36,140 nt of DNA from Perkinsus marinus ATCC 50983 (lineage: Eukaryota > Perkinsozoa > Perkinsida > Perkinsidae). Within the stretch, counting starts at the first letter, position 1. Each line of letters begins with the position of its first letter. Below the pieces are notes generated by a model that was given only the letters and a program-made list of their open reading frames with translations, ran no database searches and was not told the DNA's origin. The stretch covers positions 125,338 to 161,477 of the forward strand of contig NW_003214682.1 in NCBI RefSeq assembly GCF_000006405.1, given 5' to 3'. Positions 10,332-20,405 of this stretch are shown here, in pieces. Both the position numbers and the translations under genes were made by a program.

Positions 10332-13300
10332 ATGGCTAGTGCGCTGAGTATCCACAAAGTTTATCTGATCCGTTTCTACCACTGCTCGTGTTTGTTGTTG
10401 TTCATTGGAGAGACGATTGGATTCCTTGTTGTTAGTATAAATTCATATTGGCTCTCCCGAAGTGTTCGATCGGGGAGAAGACGGATTGTAATATTTGTGA
10501 TTATGGAATATATAAATCTGAAGGACCCAGTCATGTGGGCATGCTTTGGCGTCTCCTTCATCCTCGTCGTGGCGGTGAGTATTATACTATTGTACCCTCG
10601 GAAAACTGTACAGCATGCCAAGGTACTACCCGGGGTCGGCACACAGATCTATTGTAAATCCATTCTTGGAAATTACAGTGTTCATAGGTTGAGTTCAGAA
10701 GTGAGCTCGTCAAAGTTCAGCTTGGAGGTATTCGTGTATGTTCTCTATATATAGTCGCTCAGATTTTCCTGTTAAATTTCCTAAATTCACTTTGGTTGAT
10801 GCGAATGTGATTTTTCTTGGATTTCTATAGCGGAGTAATTACTCGTGTGTCACCATCATTATCAATGTTAGAATCTTTGCGTGCTCGTCCCGCATTCTGG
10901 GCGTAAGCGGAAATATGATGTGCTCATATTTTCAGAGAATGTCGCCGTACGAGCTCGCCGCGGCTTACGTTCCTGAGAAATCTTCTGATGGGAAAACACC
11001 AAGGACCTTACCAAAGGTATCGGGTTCGATTCCTACGGCCGCCACCGCCTCGGATAATAATAGTGACCTCAGGATTTTCGACTCCTGGTGATTTGTAATC
11101 CCGTTTCTGGTGGAGGACTCGGACGGAAAGTGTTCACTAAAGTGGTGAAGGTATTACGGGGGAGGAGGAGAATGTAGAGTTGATCTAATTTATAATAAAA
11201 TTGATAAAAATCGCGGCCCGAATAAAGTTAATATTTTCATTTGAAAGGAAAAAGTATTTTTTTTCAAGTGAGAGCCGTTCGTATTTGCATTTTTCAGCTG
11301 AGGTAGTTGCTGCTTCCTGTAAGTGCATGCGGATTTGATGCTATGCAAATGTGAAGAATGTGCGTCTTTTCTATTCCGGGATTAATGATAGTGAACAACT
11401 TGTCGCTATCATAGTCTCGAAAGTATATCATTATCCCATCACATGTTCATAGCAATATTTACATTTGTTTATGCGGAGAACAATAGTCTCGGAAAACAAT
11501 CACAATTTTCTCTCGCATTTGCAGATCGAATTGGCACGCACTGTAGTTAATATCTTTATAGTTATGCAGTTTTCACTAGGGCATTATTACTTTGATGACC
11601 GTCTCGAATTGTATGGTTTGGCAGTCGGGGAATTTATTTTCTCAAAGTCATTGACCGCAGAAAGAAAAATGTTGGAAAATTTCCTTGGTGATTCTGTGAC
11701 GATTACGGAGAAAGTTTGAAAATATGAACGAGCTGCTGCCTTTGGAGATGATCGGAACAAATTACTCGTCGAAAATCGCTCGAAAATTTACACGTGGGAT
11801 TCCTTTCAGGTGATGCTCGATCGGAGTGAAGTGCCGTATGAGGTTGTTTTCACTGAACATGCTGGGCATGCTTACGATGTGGGGGCTGACCTCGATATTG
11901 ATCGGTGAGCTCAGTGAGATGCGACATGGCTTTTCGTGGGGCGAGTGGTATGGCTTTTAAATAATATAAATATAATGACAATTACTATGTGGTGTGCAAT
12001 AACTCGAATTAGAACTATATATAGGTATTGTATCGATCGAACATTGGAGTGGAGTGATATGAAAAACACTAGTGAAAAACACATTTCACGACTACTGCAT
12101 ATCATGGCGAATATCGGGTTTTTCACATGGGGTATTACGCCACTTCACGTAAGACTGGTGAAACCTCGATAATAACATCCCTGAGTTTATATGAATATAT
12201 ATGATATATTTATGATTAGATATTAATGAGATAGATCGGCTGTGTGAAGTGTACTGCAAATGGTTCTCAGATACTCGGCTGTCGCTGTAATAGGAGGAGA
12301 CTGTTTGTTACATGAGCTACTTCAGGGACTGTAATACTGATTACTATTATTACTATCATCATGTGCATGCGTGCATACCAAATTTTCCGTTCAGGTACAG
12401 TTCGTCTAAAACTCTTTCCACACTTGAGTTGCTTCTTTCAAGGCTCCCGTTTGCAATAGTCCCGGCGGGAACCAAGTACTATGGGACGGCCTCTCGAAAA
12501 TTTCATGCTTCGCTCCGCTAGGAATCTCGCTATGATTTGTTGTCGCCGTGTAGAGAGAAATGCTCGCGGTAGTCGTATTGTTCAGGAGGAGAAATTTTTA
12601 CCTCCAGAAATTTTTGCGGAAATTTCTGCGCATTTTTTACGATGATTGTGAATTCATTTGACTTGTTGTTTGCAGCGACGGCCTGGCGAATAGTTTGGGA
12701 ATGCCGAATGCATACTTGGCATGCAAGAGAATGTTAGACGCGATTTATACCGGACAGGATAGGTGGGTGGGTAGAGGGGAGGGATTCTCTCCTGAAGGTC
12801 TAGGGTTCGATCCTCGCATATTCCATTACATGGGAAAATATGCACATGGTCAACTACATGTGTAGGTGGCAATATGACAATATTGAGGAAATTTTGGGGA
12901 TTTCTTGTTGGTTCCCGAGCACTTTCACCCGAATTCATATGTAAACTTCTATAATGGTGGGGAAACTGCTGAGCTCAGCAGCTGAGGAAAGCGATTACAT
13001 ATATTCCTACTCCCACACTGTATAGGAAACTCCTGAGCTCAGCAGCTGAGGAAGGCGATTACATATATTCCTACTCCAACACTGTATAGGAAACTCCTGA
13101 GCTCAGCAGCTGAGGAAGGCGATTACATATATTCCTACTCCAACACTGTATAGGAAACTCCTGAGCTCAGCAGCTAAGGAAAGCGATTACATATATTCCT
13201 ACTCCAACACTGTATAGGAAACTCCTGAGCTCAGCAGCTGAGGAAAGCGATTATATATATTCCCACTACTCCCACACTGTAGGCCTCTGGATTTGTATCA

Positions 13301-13702
13301 TGCAGTGAGAGAGTCTTCGATTGCTCCGGACGATGGTACAGAAACGGCGGCTGATGAGGAGAGCAGAGTTAGCGAAGACCAAGGGTTGGATGCGTATATA
13401 AAAGTTAAAGTTAGTAATTTTTTGGTAGATGCGGTGTAGTTGATCTCACGATGACCTGTTGGGGGTTCATAGCTGATGTGGAGATGATAACACGACGAGC
13501 ACTTGGACGTGGGTGATTGATTGGCCACGCGGGTTCTATTCCCACGGTTGTCATTTTTCCAGGTTTTCCTCGGCAAGTGGGTAGAGCAATCGCGGCTTTG
13601 GTTAGCGTTCTTCGTATGGACGGCAAAGCTGGACATATAGTGCTCTACTGCAAGGAACCTATTCCCAAGGAGCTTTCTGGTGAGATGGGAACACTTCATT
13701 GA
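10332..13702 (+). CDS. Seven-exon gene of unknown function with N-terminal membrane segments
   Basis: Phase-consistent exons: 10332-10574, 10936-11016, 11525-11713, 11810-11904, 12676-12762, 13283-13413, 13563-13702, giving about 321 residues. The first exon has two hydrophobic stretches (about residues 22-43 and 67-81); an internal ATG at 10503 would keep only the second. Later exons read as ordinary soluble protein, for example EVPYEVVFTEHAGHAYD and LGMPNAYLACKRMLDAIY, then an acidic linker and a C-terminal KAGHIVLYCKEPIP. I recognise no family. The third exon is the least certain: its donor could also be at 11696. Introns carry tRNA-like B boxes (11017 onward and 13525-13545), a MITE (12046-12167) and a SINE with a tandem array (12763-13282). 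Confidence 0.7.
12046..12167 (+). mobile_element. MITE family A, copy 1
   Basis: Starts GGAG after ATT and ends in a decayed GGTGAAACCTC. The interior has the family landmarks: AAAAACACTAGTGAAAAAC, TTTCACGACTACTGCATATC, a CGCGAATATCGCG-type dyad and CGCCACTTCACGTAA. It lies wholly in the intron 11905-12675. Confidence 0.8.
12770..12955 (+). mobile_element. tRNA-headed SINE, copy 1
   Basis: The head carries a B box GGGTTCGATCC; the body has the landmark CACATGGTCAACTACATGTG, then a GGCAATATGACAATATTG dyad and GTATGTAAACTT-type sequence. Six more copies of the body occur in the window. The element starts close to the donor of the intron 12763-13282 and runs into the tandem array that follows. 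Confidence 0.65.
12961..13280 (+). repeat. 64-base tandem array derived from SINE 3' end
   Basis: Five units begin at 12961, 13025, 13089, 13153 and 13217, exactly 64 bases apart, each with GAGCTCAGCAGCTGAGGAA and TATATTCCTACTCC. Units are nearly identical. The same sequence occurs once at the 3' end of the single SINE copies, for example at 35730-35773, so the array arose by amplifying that part inside the intron. Confidence 0.9.
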
Positions 13703-13756
13703 AGCTTAGTTGCTCAACAGTGGTGGATGTCCGTCATATTAGGGCGCTGATATGAT

Positions 13757-13875
13757 GGAGTTTCACGACCCGTTTTACGTGAAGTGGCGTAATACTATGT
13801 GAAAAAGAAATATGCAGTAGTCGTGAAATGTATCTTTTTACTAGTGTTTTTCATATCACTAGGGTGAAAATTCAA
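13757..13875 (-). mobile_element. MITE family A, copy 2
   Basis: Begins GGAGTTTCACGACCCGTTTT and ends at a decayed TGAAAATTC; contains the CACTAGTG and TTTACGTGAAGTGGCGTAA landmarks in reverse orientation. It lies 54 bases after the stop of the 10332-13702 gene, in the 3' flank. Confidence 0.8.
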
Positions 13876-14074
13876 TGAAGTGATCATTGATGGGAATTAT
13901 CAGTCGGAGAAAGTTTTAGTTTTAACCTTGCATGGGAATTCTCTCTACTCAGGCTTAGGGTTGCCCGAGCCCAAGACTTGGCTAACGACAATAAGGGGAC
14001 CAATAATGAGCCTCACAGTCACCAACGTTAGTCATGCCGCAGGTAGGGTGGGAGGAGGGGGTGCTTGGTATAAT

Positions 14075-14206
14075 GGAGTTTCACCACCCTAGTGATATGA
14101 AAAACACTAGTGTAAAACATATTCTACGACTACTAAAGGCCGCGAGTATCGCGTTTTTCACCGAGTTTTACTCCGCCACTTCGCGTAAAGCGGGTTGTGA
14201 AACTCC
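14075..14206 (+). mobile_element. MITE family A, copy 3
   Basis: Well preserved, with GGAGTTTCACCACCCTAGTG at the left and GTGAAACTCC at the right, 132 bases. Flanking triplets are AAT and ACT, so any target-site duplication has mutated. Confidence 0.85.
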
Positions 14207-14220
14207 ACTGTATTGTCATG

Positions 14221-14365
14221 GACCCGTCTAGCTTTGAGAAATAACGTCTCCCCAGAGTTTGATAACAATGGGGAAAATGATGTTAATAATGTGATGATGA
14301 CATTTACATGGGAAACTGATTGAGCAATGTGTTCCTAGCCGGGAACATTATAGGTTCCTGTATAC
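14221..14365 (-). repeat. Dispersed repeat family B, copy 1
   Basis: On the minus strand it reads GGAACCTATAATGTTCCCGG, then AATCAGTTTCCCATGTAAATG and an AACATCATTTTCCCC stretch, ending AAAGCTAGACGGGTCC. The same order is found at 15331-15455 and, reversed, at 33892-34028. No coding capacity. Confidence 0.65.
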
Positions 14366-15018
14366 TGCTCTCAGGAGATTTTATTGTGGATCCAAATGCG
14401 CGATGTGACGATGGTGTATTGTCTGTTTGTGTGATAAGGAGTTGTAGTAGGTGGCAGGTAAGTCTCGGGTTCGAACCCTGGTGGCGGCATTTTTACCGAC
14501 ATGCCCGACTTATCGCTTTTAGGCGGTCAAAACATTGTTGGCAATGAGGAGTGGCACACATCTGGCTCTACCGTGGATCGAGACGTATACCTGTTCGAAG
14601 GTAACTCGTTTTACTCGTCAGATTTTGCATGATAATGGTTAACTTATATTTGATTTTATATTATTTTTTATTATTGTTAGTTCAGATTTACGGGTGAATC
14701 GAATCACGCATACTTCAGTAGAGATTCTGAATTGAAATGTGACTCGGTTCAGTGGTTATGAGAATGTGGGAGGCTCGTCATAGTGCTAATGTTGGTCCTG
14801 GAGACGTTCCGGCTTTGTGATGATGTAGTTGTATTAGAAAACCTCCTGATTGCTATTAGATGGTTAGAGAGCTTATGTGATCGAAAATGTTGAAGGAATT
14901 CCTGTATGACGTCGTTGAAATTTGGAAAATTTCAGCGGAAATAATCACTAGCGAGTTGTATTAAGTTTAACCATATGAGCGTTGAGTGAGTTGGCCTCAA
15001 GGGGTTGTGACTTCATAG

Positions 15019-15207
15019 GTATATATTCGAAACGATACAGGAGAGGTGACAGTCGGTGGTATGGGAGAATCAGAGTTGGGTGAGAATACTACTGGGCGCG
15101 TATCTTTGTGCATGCGTGCAACTGCTTTAGATCCCAGGCAACCTACGGAGGGTCCTGATGGGATACTCTTGACGTGTTTAGAAGGAGCTGCTAAACTGAT
15201 GTGTTGA
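15019..15207 (+). CDS. Terminal exon of an unresolved gene
   Basis: After an acceptor CTTCATAG the frame is open from the first base for 62 codons to TGA 15205-15207. It reads as convincing protein, including IRNDTGEVTVGGMGESELG and ATALDPRQPTEGPDGILL. I recognise no family. Upstream exons must exist; candidates lie in 13876-15018 but could not be joined with confidence. It may even be an alternative 3' end of the preceding gene. Confidence 0.5.
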   Translation, partial: VYIRNDTGEVTVGGMGESELGENTTGRVSLCMRATALDPRQPTEGPDGILLTCLEGAAKLMC

Positions 15208-15330
15208 GTAACGAACCTTTCTGTTGACATCTATTGCCTGAGTGTATTATGAATCGTCTCTTTATATTTGTCAATTGTGTTGCAGTTGTTATCACTATAA
15301 GGAGTGTTTTCCGAGAGAAAGTCGCAGGGG

Positions 15331-15455
15331 ATCATATAGGAAACTATAATGTTTTAAATTTTCCACATTGGTCAATCAGTTTCTCATGTAAATGTGATCA
15401 CATTAGTAACATCGTTTTCTCCTGGGGAACGCTATTTATCAAAGCTAGATGGGTC
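15331..15455 (+). repeat. Dispersed repeat family B, copy 2
   Basis: CATATAGGAAACTATAATGTT, then AATCAGTTTCTCATGTAAATG, the palindrome AATGTGATCACATT, AACATCGTTTTC and GCTATTTATCAAAGCTAGATG. Co-linear with the copies at 14221-14365 and 33892-34028. Confidence 0.65.
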
Positions 15456-15573
15456 TTTGAGGAGTCGTACTCGATCGTTGGTTGGGTCCAATTGTTCTGG
15501 TTGTCGGTGGTTATCATATAGGGAAGTGTAGTGATAGAGTACTGACTGTAGTAGTGTGATTAATGATTGATAC

Positions 15574-15753
15574 CAGAGTTGGAAGAATATATGTTCGCTA
15601 TCCTCAGTTGAGCTCAGGAGATTCCTCACGTTTACATACGATTTCGGGTAGAAGTGTAGAGAAACTTGCAAGAAATTCCCAAATTTTTTCGCAGAATTTC
15701 ATAGTGTCATCACCAACACATGTGGTCGACCATGTGCGTATTTTCCCCACAGT
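15574..15753 (-). mobile_element. tRNA-headed SINE, copy 2 (body only)
   Basis: Reverse orientation. From its 3' end it reads ATATATGTTCGCTATCCTC, CAGTTGAGCTCAGGAG, GTTTACATACG and finally CCAACACATGTGGTCGACC, the reverse of the family landmark. The tRNA head is not recognisable. Confidence 0.65.
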
Positions 15754-16415
15754 GCCTGATACAGTCACTACTGTGATTTGACTGTTGTTCTGTAGACTTT
15801 TTCCGGAGACATCTGCACACAATACTTGGTACATAGCCTGACCTTTAGCTAGCTACTTAGTCTTGCTATATACTCCTTCTTCTTGCGCAGCACCCCTTCG
15901 ACCAGGCGAGTAATAGCCAGTATAGAGGTATAGCTGCAGGCTCAGTCAGTGCTGTCTGAGCCTTCGTTATATACTGTATTTAGCTAGTAGGAAAACAATA
16001 TTGTTGTAATTATCATGGCTCCTGAGAACAAGGCCCATCAGGTGGTGGAGATATGAATCGAGTGAATTAGACTTTCCTCAATGAGTTGATGCGTTTTCGG
16101 AATTCTCATTTTCCTGGATGTTCTTCGCCATAGTTAAAGTGAGTAACTTGCCGAGCATGAAGTGGAATTCTGTTTGCTGATGGTCTCAGAATTTGTTTTT
16201 TTTGTGTGGCATGTTCGCATATAATATGCCTTTGAATATTTCTCGAACTTTGTCACATCGCGGGGACAACTCTCAGCGCTAGCACGCAAGAGCCAGTTAT
16301 TCCTTCCTGCAGTTGAGAAGGTTCTTTAGGGTAGCAGTTGAGAGTTTGCCAAACACTATACAGGCAATACAGACCGTTGGTATTGTCGTTAAAGTTTTAT
16401 TCTTATTTTGAGCTA

Positions 16416-19400
16416 ATGTCTCGTCCTTTTACTGACGCGGACCTGAGGGCCGTTGAAGAGCTTTGTCCTACTAGTGAGTTGTTGGGCTGTGGTAGTCTGT
16501 GATGCGCTCATTCTCGGGAATTAGCGGGTGATAGCTTTCATTTATAATCTGTTTTTGCGGCCTGAATTTCGGAAATTCCAATATTGTATATTTCCTAAAC
16601 AATAGTAGAAGTGTTGTTCCCCATTGGAAAGTTCATGTGCTTAGGTTCGACTAGTGATGTAGAACTAGCGTTATGGCGTGCCAATGGCGATCGAAACATG
16701 GCGGCTAATATGCTTTTATCACAGCAGAGATCTACTCCAGCTGCTCAAGCGTAAGTTATCGGAGGAGATAGTGTCTTTACGTGGTATTTGCTATCTTATC
16801 CCATAGTATTGCGCCTCTTTAGGTACTCAAGTCAGCCAGTACCTGTTGTGGCAGTGGTGAGTCTTGGGGACAGATTTTGTGCTCGTTGTGGTTGATTTGA
16901 TTCGAGAGCACTCGTAAAGTGACTGCATGTTTTAACTAGGGTTTGTGATGTAAATTGGTGGCGTTTTCAGAAGTCTATTCGCTCGCATTTTCTACATTAG
17001 GTCGACTGTCACTATTTCCCTGTTTCAATTTACTTCGTATTCTATTGAAGTCTGTTTGTAATGATTCAATATGGATCTATCAAGTCAGGCTCAACCAGCT
17101 CCACGTGAACAAGTCGAGAGAAGTGCGCAGATAAGATGCCGTCACTGTGAAGAACTCATGACGGTAAACGTCAGAGGTTTTCGTACGTCGGTTGGGGGCG
17201 TCAGTTTCCCCTATCTTTCTCTTAGGTGATGAGGCAGTGGAGGCTGAAGCTCAGTGTCCTCGCTGTCATCAGATGAACAGATTTGTGTTGCCAGCTGAGA
17301 AGGTGAGCAGATAAGTATGCGATTTGCTATGCTTCGCTCCGCTGTTTGAATTATTTGTTGTTGGTGTGTTATTGCGATCATATCATTTGTTCCAGGACTC
17401 TGTGGTCGCGAGTGAAGCCGCTCCGTTTAAGCCATACTCTGTGGAGATCCCCACTAATTCCGAGGCTTTTGACGCGGCACACGCTCCTCCTGTCACGCCA
17501 CAGGTAAGAGGGTTGTTCTAAAGAGCCGTTCTATCGGAATCATTGAATGATATTTTTTGCACCTGCTTGTCATTTTCAGGGTGCAATGCCTGTTCCTACT
17601 GTGGTAGTCCCACCATCTCAAGTAGCTCTACCCCAGAACATGCAGGTCCAGGTGGTTCAAGTTGGTACGCTAGTACCTACCTTAACAGGTCAGTACTTAG
17701 CAAGGCATTGTCACTCATGACGTTATTGCTCCGCTTAGAATGTAGGCTGAAGATTTTTCTGGTTTAGTTTTTTTTTCAGAATTTTTCTGTTTCTCGCGAA
17801 TCTCATACTTTCACCCGTGGGATGATTATGGCAACTAGATGGAGCATATTTGGGGCACCTATGCCAATTAGAGTGAGAATATTTGGGGCAACTATGCCAA
17901 TTAGAGTGAGAATATTTGGGGCACCTATGCCAATTAGAGTGAGAATCGTGGGGGCAACTATGCCAATTAGATTGAGAATATTTGGGGCAACTATGCCAAT
18001 TGGATTGAGAATTTTTGGGGCAACTATGCCAATTAGAGTGAGAATCTTTGGGGCAACTATGTCAATTAGAGTAAGAATCTTTGGGGCAACTATGCCAATT
18101 AGAGTGAGAATCTTTGGGGCAACTATGCCAATTAGATTGAGAATCTTTGGGGCAACTATGCCAATTAGATTGAGAATCTTTGGGGCAACTATGCCAATTG
18201 GAGGTCGATTTGGTAGGATGCAAAATAGGTCCATATGTGGCATATCTGGTTAGCTGAGTCTTCTTGCATAATTTTTGTCATCGGTTTCGATGTCTTTGCA
18301 GAGGTTTGAACTCGGGGAATAGAGAGACATGTTAGGCTCTCTTATCGTCCTTTGTTGAAGGTCTATTTCCTTGCAGGTGTCCAGAGGGCGTTGTTGATCG
18401 GCATTAACTATTATGGCTCCAAATGTGAGCTTTCGGGCTGTATTCCTGATGTTTATAATATGAAGAGATTACTGGTCGAGACTTATCATTGGAATCCTAA
18501 TGATATCAAACTCCTCACTGATGATGGACAAACTGAAAGGCCAACACGTAAGCACCATGGGATCGATTGTCTTCTCCCAGGCACTGGGTCATGTAACATG
18601 ACTCAAGTTGCTCGGAGTGTTTGAAACGATTATTCCCATTTCAGGAGAGAATATAGTTCGATATATGCATTGGTTGGTCAGAGATGCCAAGCCTGGTGAT
18701 ATCTTCTTCTTCCATTACTCTGGTCATGGAGCCCAACAGGTGAGTATGCGTGTATCACTCTGTAGGGGAGAATCACGACTCTTTCTGGTGTGCATGCCCC
18801 AAATTACCAGTATGGGACATGAATGACTATTGTTGTTGGTGCCGAAGGTCATTCTTTGTTTTATGTAGGTGGATCCGTTGCACCTGGAAGAGGATGGGAT
18901 GAACGAGACTATCATACCTGTTGATGTAAGTTCCAAGATCTAGAAGCACGAAAGTTTTCTCGTTGTCGTCACACAATGTTTTGCTGGAATTCAAAAGTAC
19001 TCCAATCTGGAGTGTCTGTGTCTACTTCACACTGTGTTCAATTTGTAGGAGCTCGAAGGAGCTATTACTTGCTATTATTTGTAGGAGCTGTTACTATATT
19101 CCCATCAGGTACAAAAAGCAGGTCAAATCACCGATGATATTATACATGAGGCGTTGGTGGATCCCCTCCCAAGTGGAGCAAGGCTGACAAGTGTGATGGA
19201 CTCTTGTCATTCAGGAACAGGTGAAGTGTCGTACTCATCGGCCTTATATCCCTGGGTTCATCGCTCCCACGTCAAGTCGACTCACCAGTACTGAGGTCTT
19301 CATTCGTGCAACAGGAATTTGACTACTACGCTCCGCTGGTTTCGAGACACTTGACAAGATGTAGAACTTCAGTAGTGGTGTCGCAATGCTGTGTGAATTT

Positions 19401-20405
19401 ACTTGGTTTCGGGATACTTAGCCGTCCATTGTGGCTGGATCGTGCTGTCGTTTATCGGGCCCTTTGATGAGGCTAGGCCTACCTTTAGAACATGACTTGC
19501 CATATTCTGCAATGCTTGATACGCTAGGAAGCGGTGTCGGTATCAGGTATGGATTTACCTTACACGTGGTTGAATGGTACCGGCTGGAAAGAAGATGTGA
19601 ATCCATGGCATTCCAGAGGGGATGTAAGTCGACGAGTATCTTCCTGGAATTACTCAGTTGTCCGTCGTAGGTGCAACTATTCAGTGGATGCGACGATAGT
19701 CAGACGTCTGCTGATGCATCAGTGGGCAATCTCAAGGGTGGTGCCATGACGACAGCATTCTGTAAGTGCTTCTGAAGGAGTCTTCAGTTTATTGCTATTC
19801 TCCGGTAGCTATGATATCGAGTTCATTACGTATCTCAGAAAATATACTACTGTTGAATCTTCCTCTGATCAGGTAATGCTATTAGGAGAAACCCAAATGT
19901 GTCCTACACTGGATTGATAGAACAACTCGACATCGAGATGAAGAGGGAGCATATGACTCAAAGGCCTCAGTTGTCAACCTCTCAAACCTTTCCTGTTGAT
20001 AGGTGGGCTCCTCTCGAGCTACTGCCCAAGTATGGTGGTTCAACCCTCGTTCTCAGACCCTTCAACTTGACTGATATTCTACCCAACCAAAACCAGAAGG
20101 TCGGCCGCATAGTTCACAAGACTTTCAAGGCTAAGCCCAACAAGAGCAGGAACGTCGCCTTGAACGCTCTCGTTGCAGGAGGGGCCGGTCTCGTCGGTGG
20201 TCTCCTCATTGGTGATGCAATTGGTCACGCTGAAGACAGACATCGACGCCCCGTCGTAGTAGAGCCCCGTCGCAGACCTGTTGTAGTAGAGCCTCGACGT
20301 AGACCTGTGGTGGTGGAGCCTCGTCGGCATCCTGGGCCGGTCATTGTTGAGGGTCCAAGAGGCCCCTTTGGTGGGAGGGGCAAGGGTAAGGGCTTCAGGT
20401 GGTAG
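16416..20405 (+). CDS. Type I metacaspase 1 with UBA-like, zinc-ribbon and glycine-zipper parts
   Basis: Predicted Arg/Lys-specific cysteine peptidase of clan CD. Exons: 16416-16473, 16645-16750, 16823-16856, 17089-17182, 17226-17302, 17396-17503, 17580-17688, 18377-18547, 18645-18739, 18869-18925, 19109-19220, 19547-19623, 19671-19761, 19873-20405; phase closes at every junction, giving 573 residues. Order: UBA-like helices (about 10-48, LALWRANGDRNMAANMLL), C4 LSD1-type zinc ribbon (Cys83, 86, 108, 111), Pro/Val-rich linker, p20 beginning VQRALLIGINYYGSK with catalytic His280 in HYSGHG and Cys336 in DSCHSG, p10 with SGCDDSQTSADA, a GxxxG repeated three times (495-514), and a tail with three RRRPVVVEP units. 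The ATG at 17071 could start a shorter form, but it is GTG in the paralog while the UBA exons are conserved, so I prefer 16416. All catalytic motifs are intact. Confidence 0.9.
17846..18205. repeat. 33-base minisatellite, ten full units plus a partial
   Basis: The unit is 33 bases with core TTTGGGGCAACTATGCCAAT, and ten full copies run from 17846 to 18175. It lies inside the intron 17689-18376, just before the exon that opens the catalytic domain. Because 33 is a multiple of three, both strands are open through the array (frames 17822-18253 and 17803-18243); these frames are repeat artefacts. The core GGGGCAACTATGCCA links it to the satellites at 4800-5240 and 27741-28215. Confidence 0.95.

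Larger units (their letters stand above)
13876..15018. other. Fragmentary coding signals and repeats
   Basis: I could not build a gene. A possible exon at 14522-14603 (after TTTTAG, before gtaact) reads GQNIVGNEEWHTSG or, in another frame, an equally open peptide. An open stretch about 14763-14887 reads FRLCDDVVVLENLLIAIRW. A tRNA-like B box GGGTTCGAACCC lies at 14468-14480, directly after a gtaagt. These may be upstream exons of the terminal exon at 15019-15207. Confidence 0.35.
15208..16415. other. Intergenic with repeats; upstream region of metacaspase 1
   Basis: Contains repeat B copy 2 and SINE copy 2, listed separately. An open frame at 15234-15521 overlaps repeat B, so I do not call it a gene. 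From about 15840 to 16415 nothing repetitive or coding is evident; this should hold the promoter of the metacaspase gene, but I can point to no specific element. Confidence 0.4.

Noticed and set aside
12961-13280. CRISPR-like array
   Set aside because: Units are contiguous 64-base tandem copies with no unique spacers, in a eukaryotic intron, and match the 3' end of a SINE.
15234-15521. A 95-codon plus-strand frame
   Set aside because: It overlaps a dispersed repeat found at two other loci where the frame is not kept.
17071-17182. ATG at 17071 as start of metacaspase 1
   Set aside because: The codon is GTG in the paralog and lies 18 bases before a good acceptor; upstream UBA-like exons are conserved in both genes and join in phase.
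17803-18253. Two overlapping 140-codon frames, one on each strand
   Set aside because: Both are by-products of a 33-base tandem repeat whose length is a multiple of three; the array lies inside an intron defined by matching exons in both paralogs.
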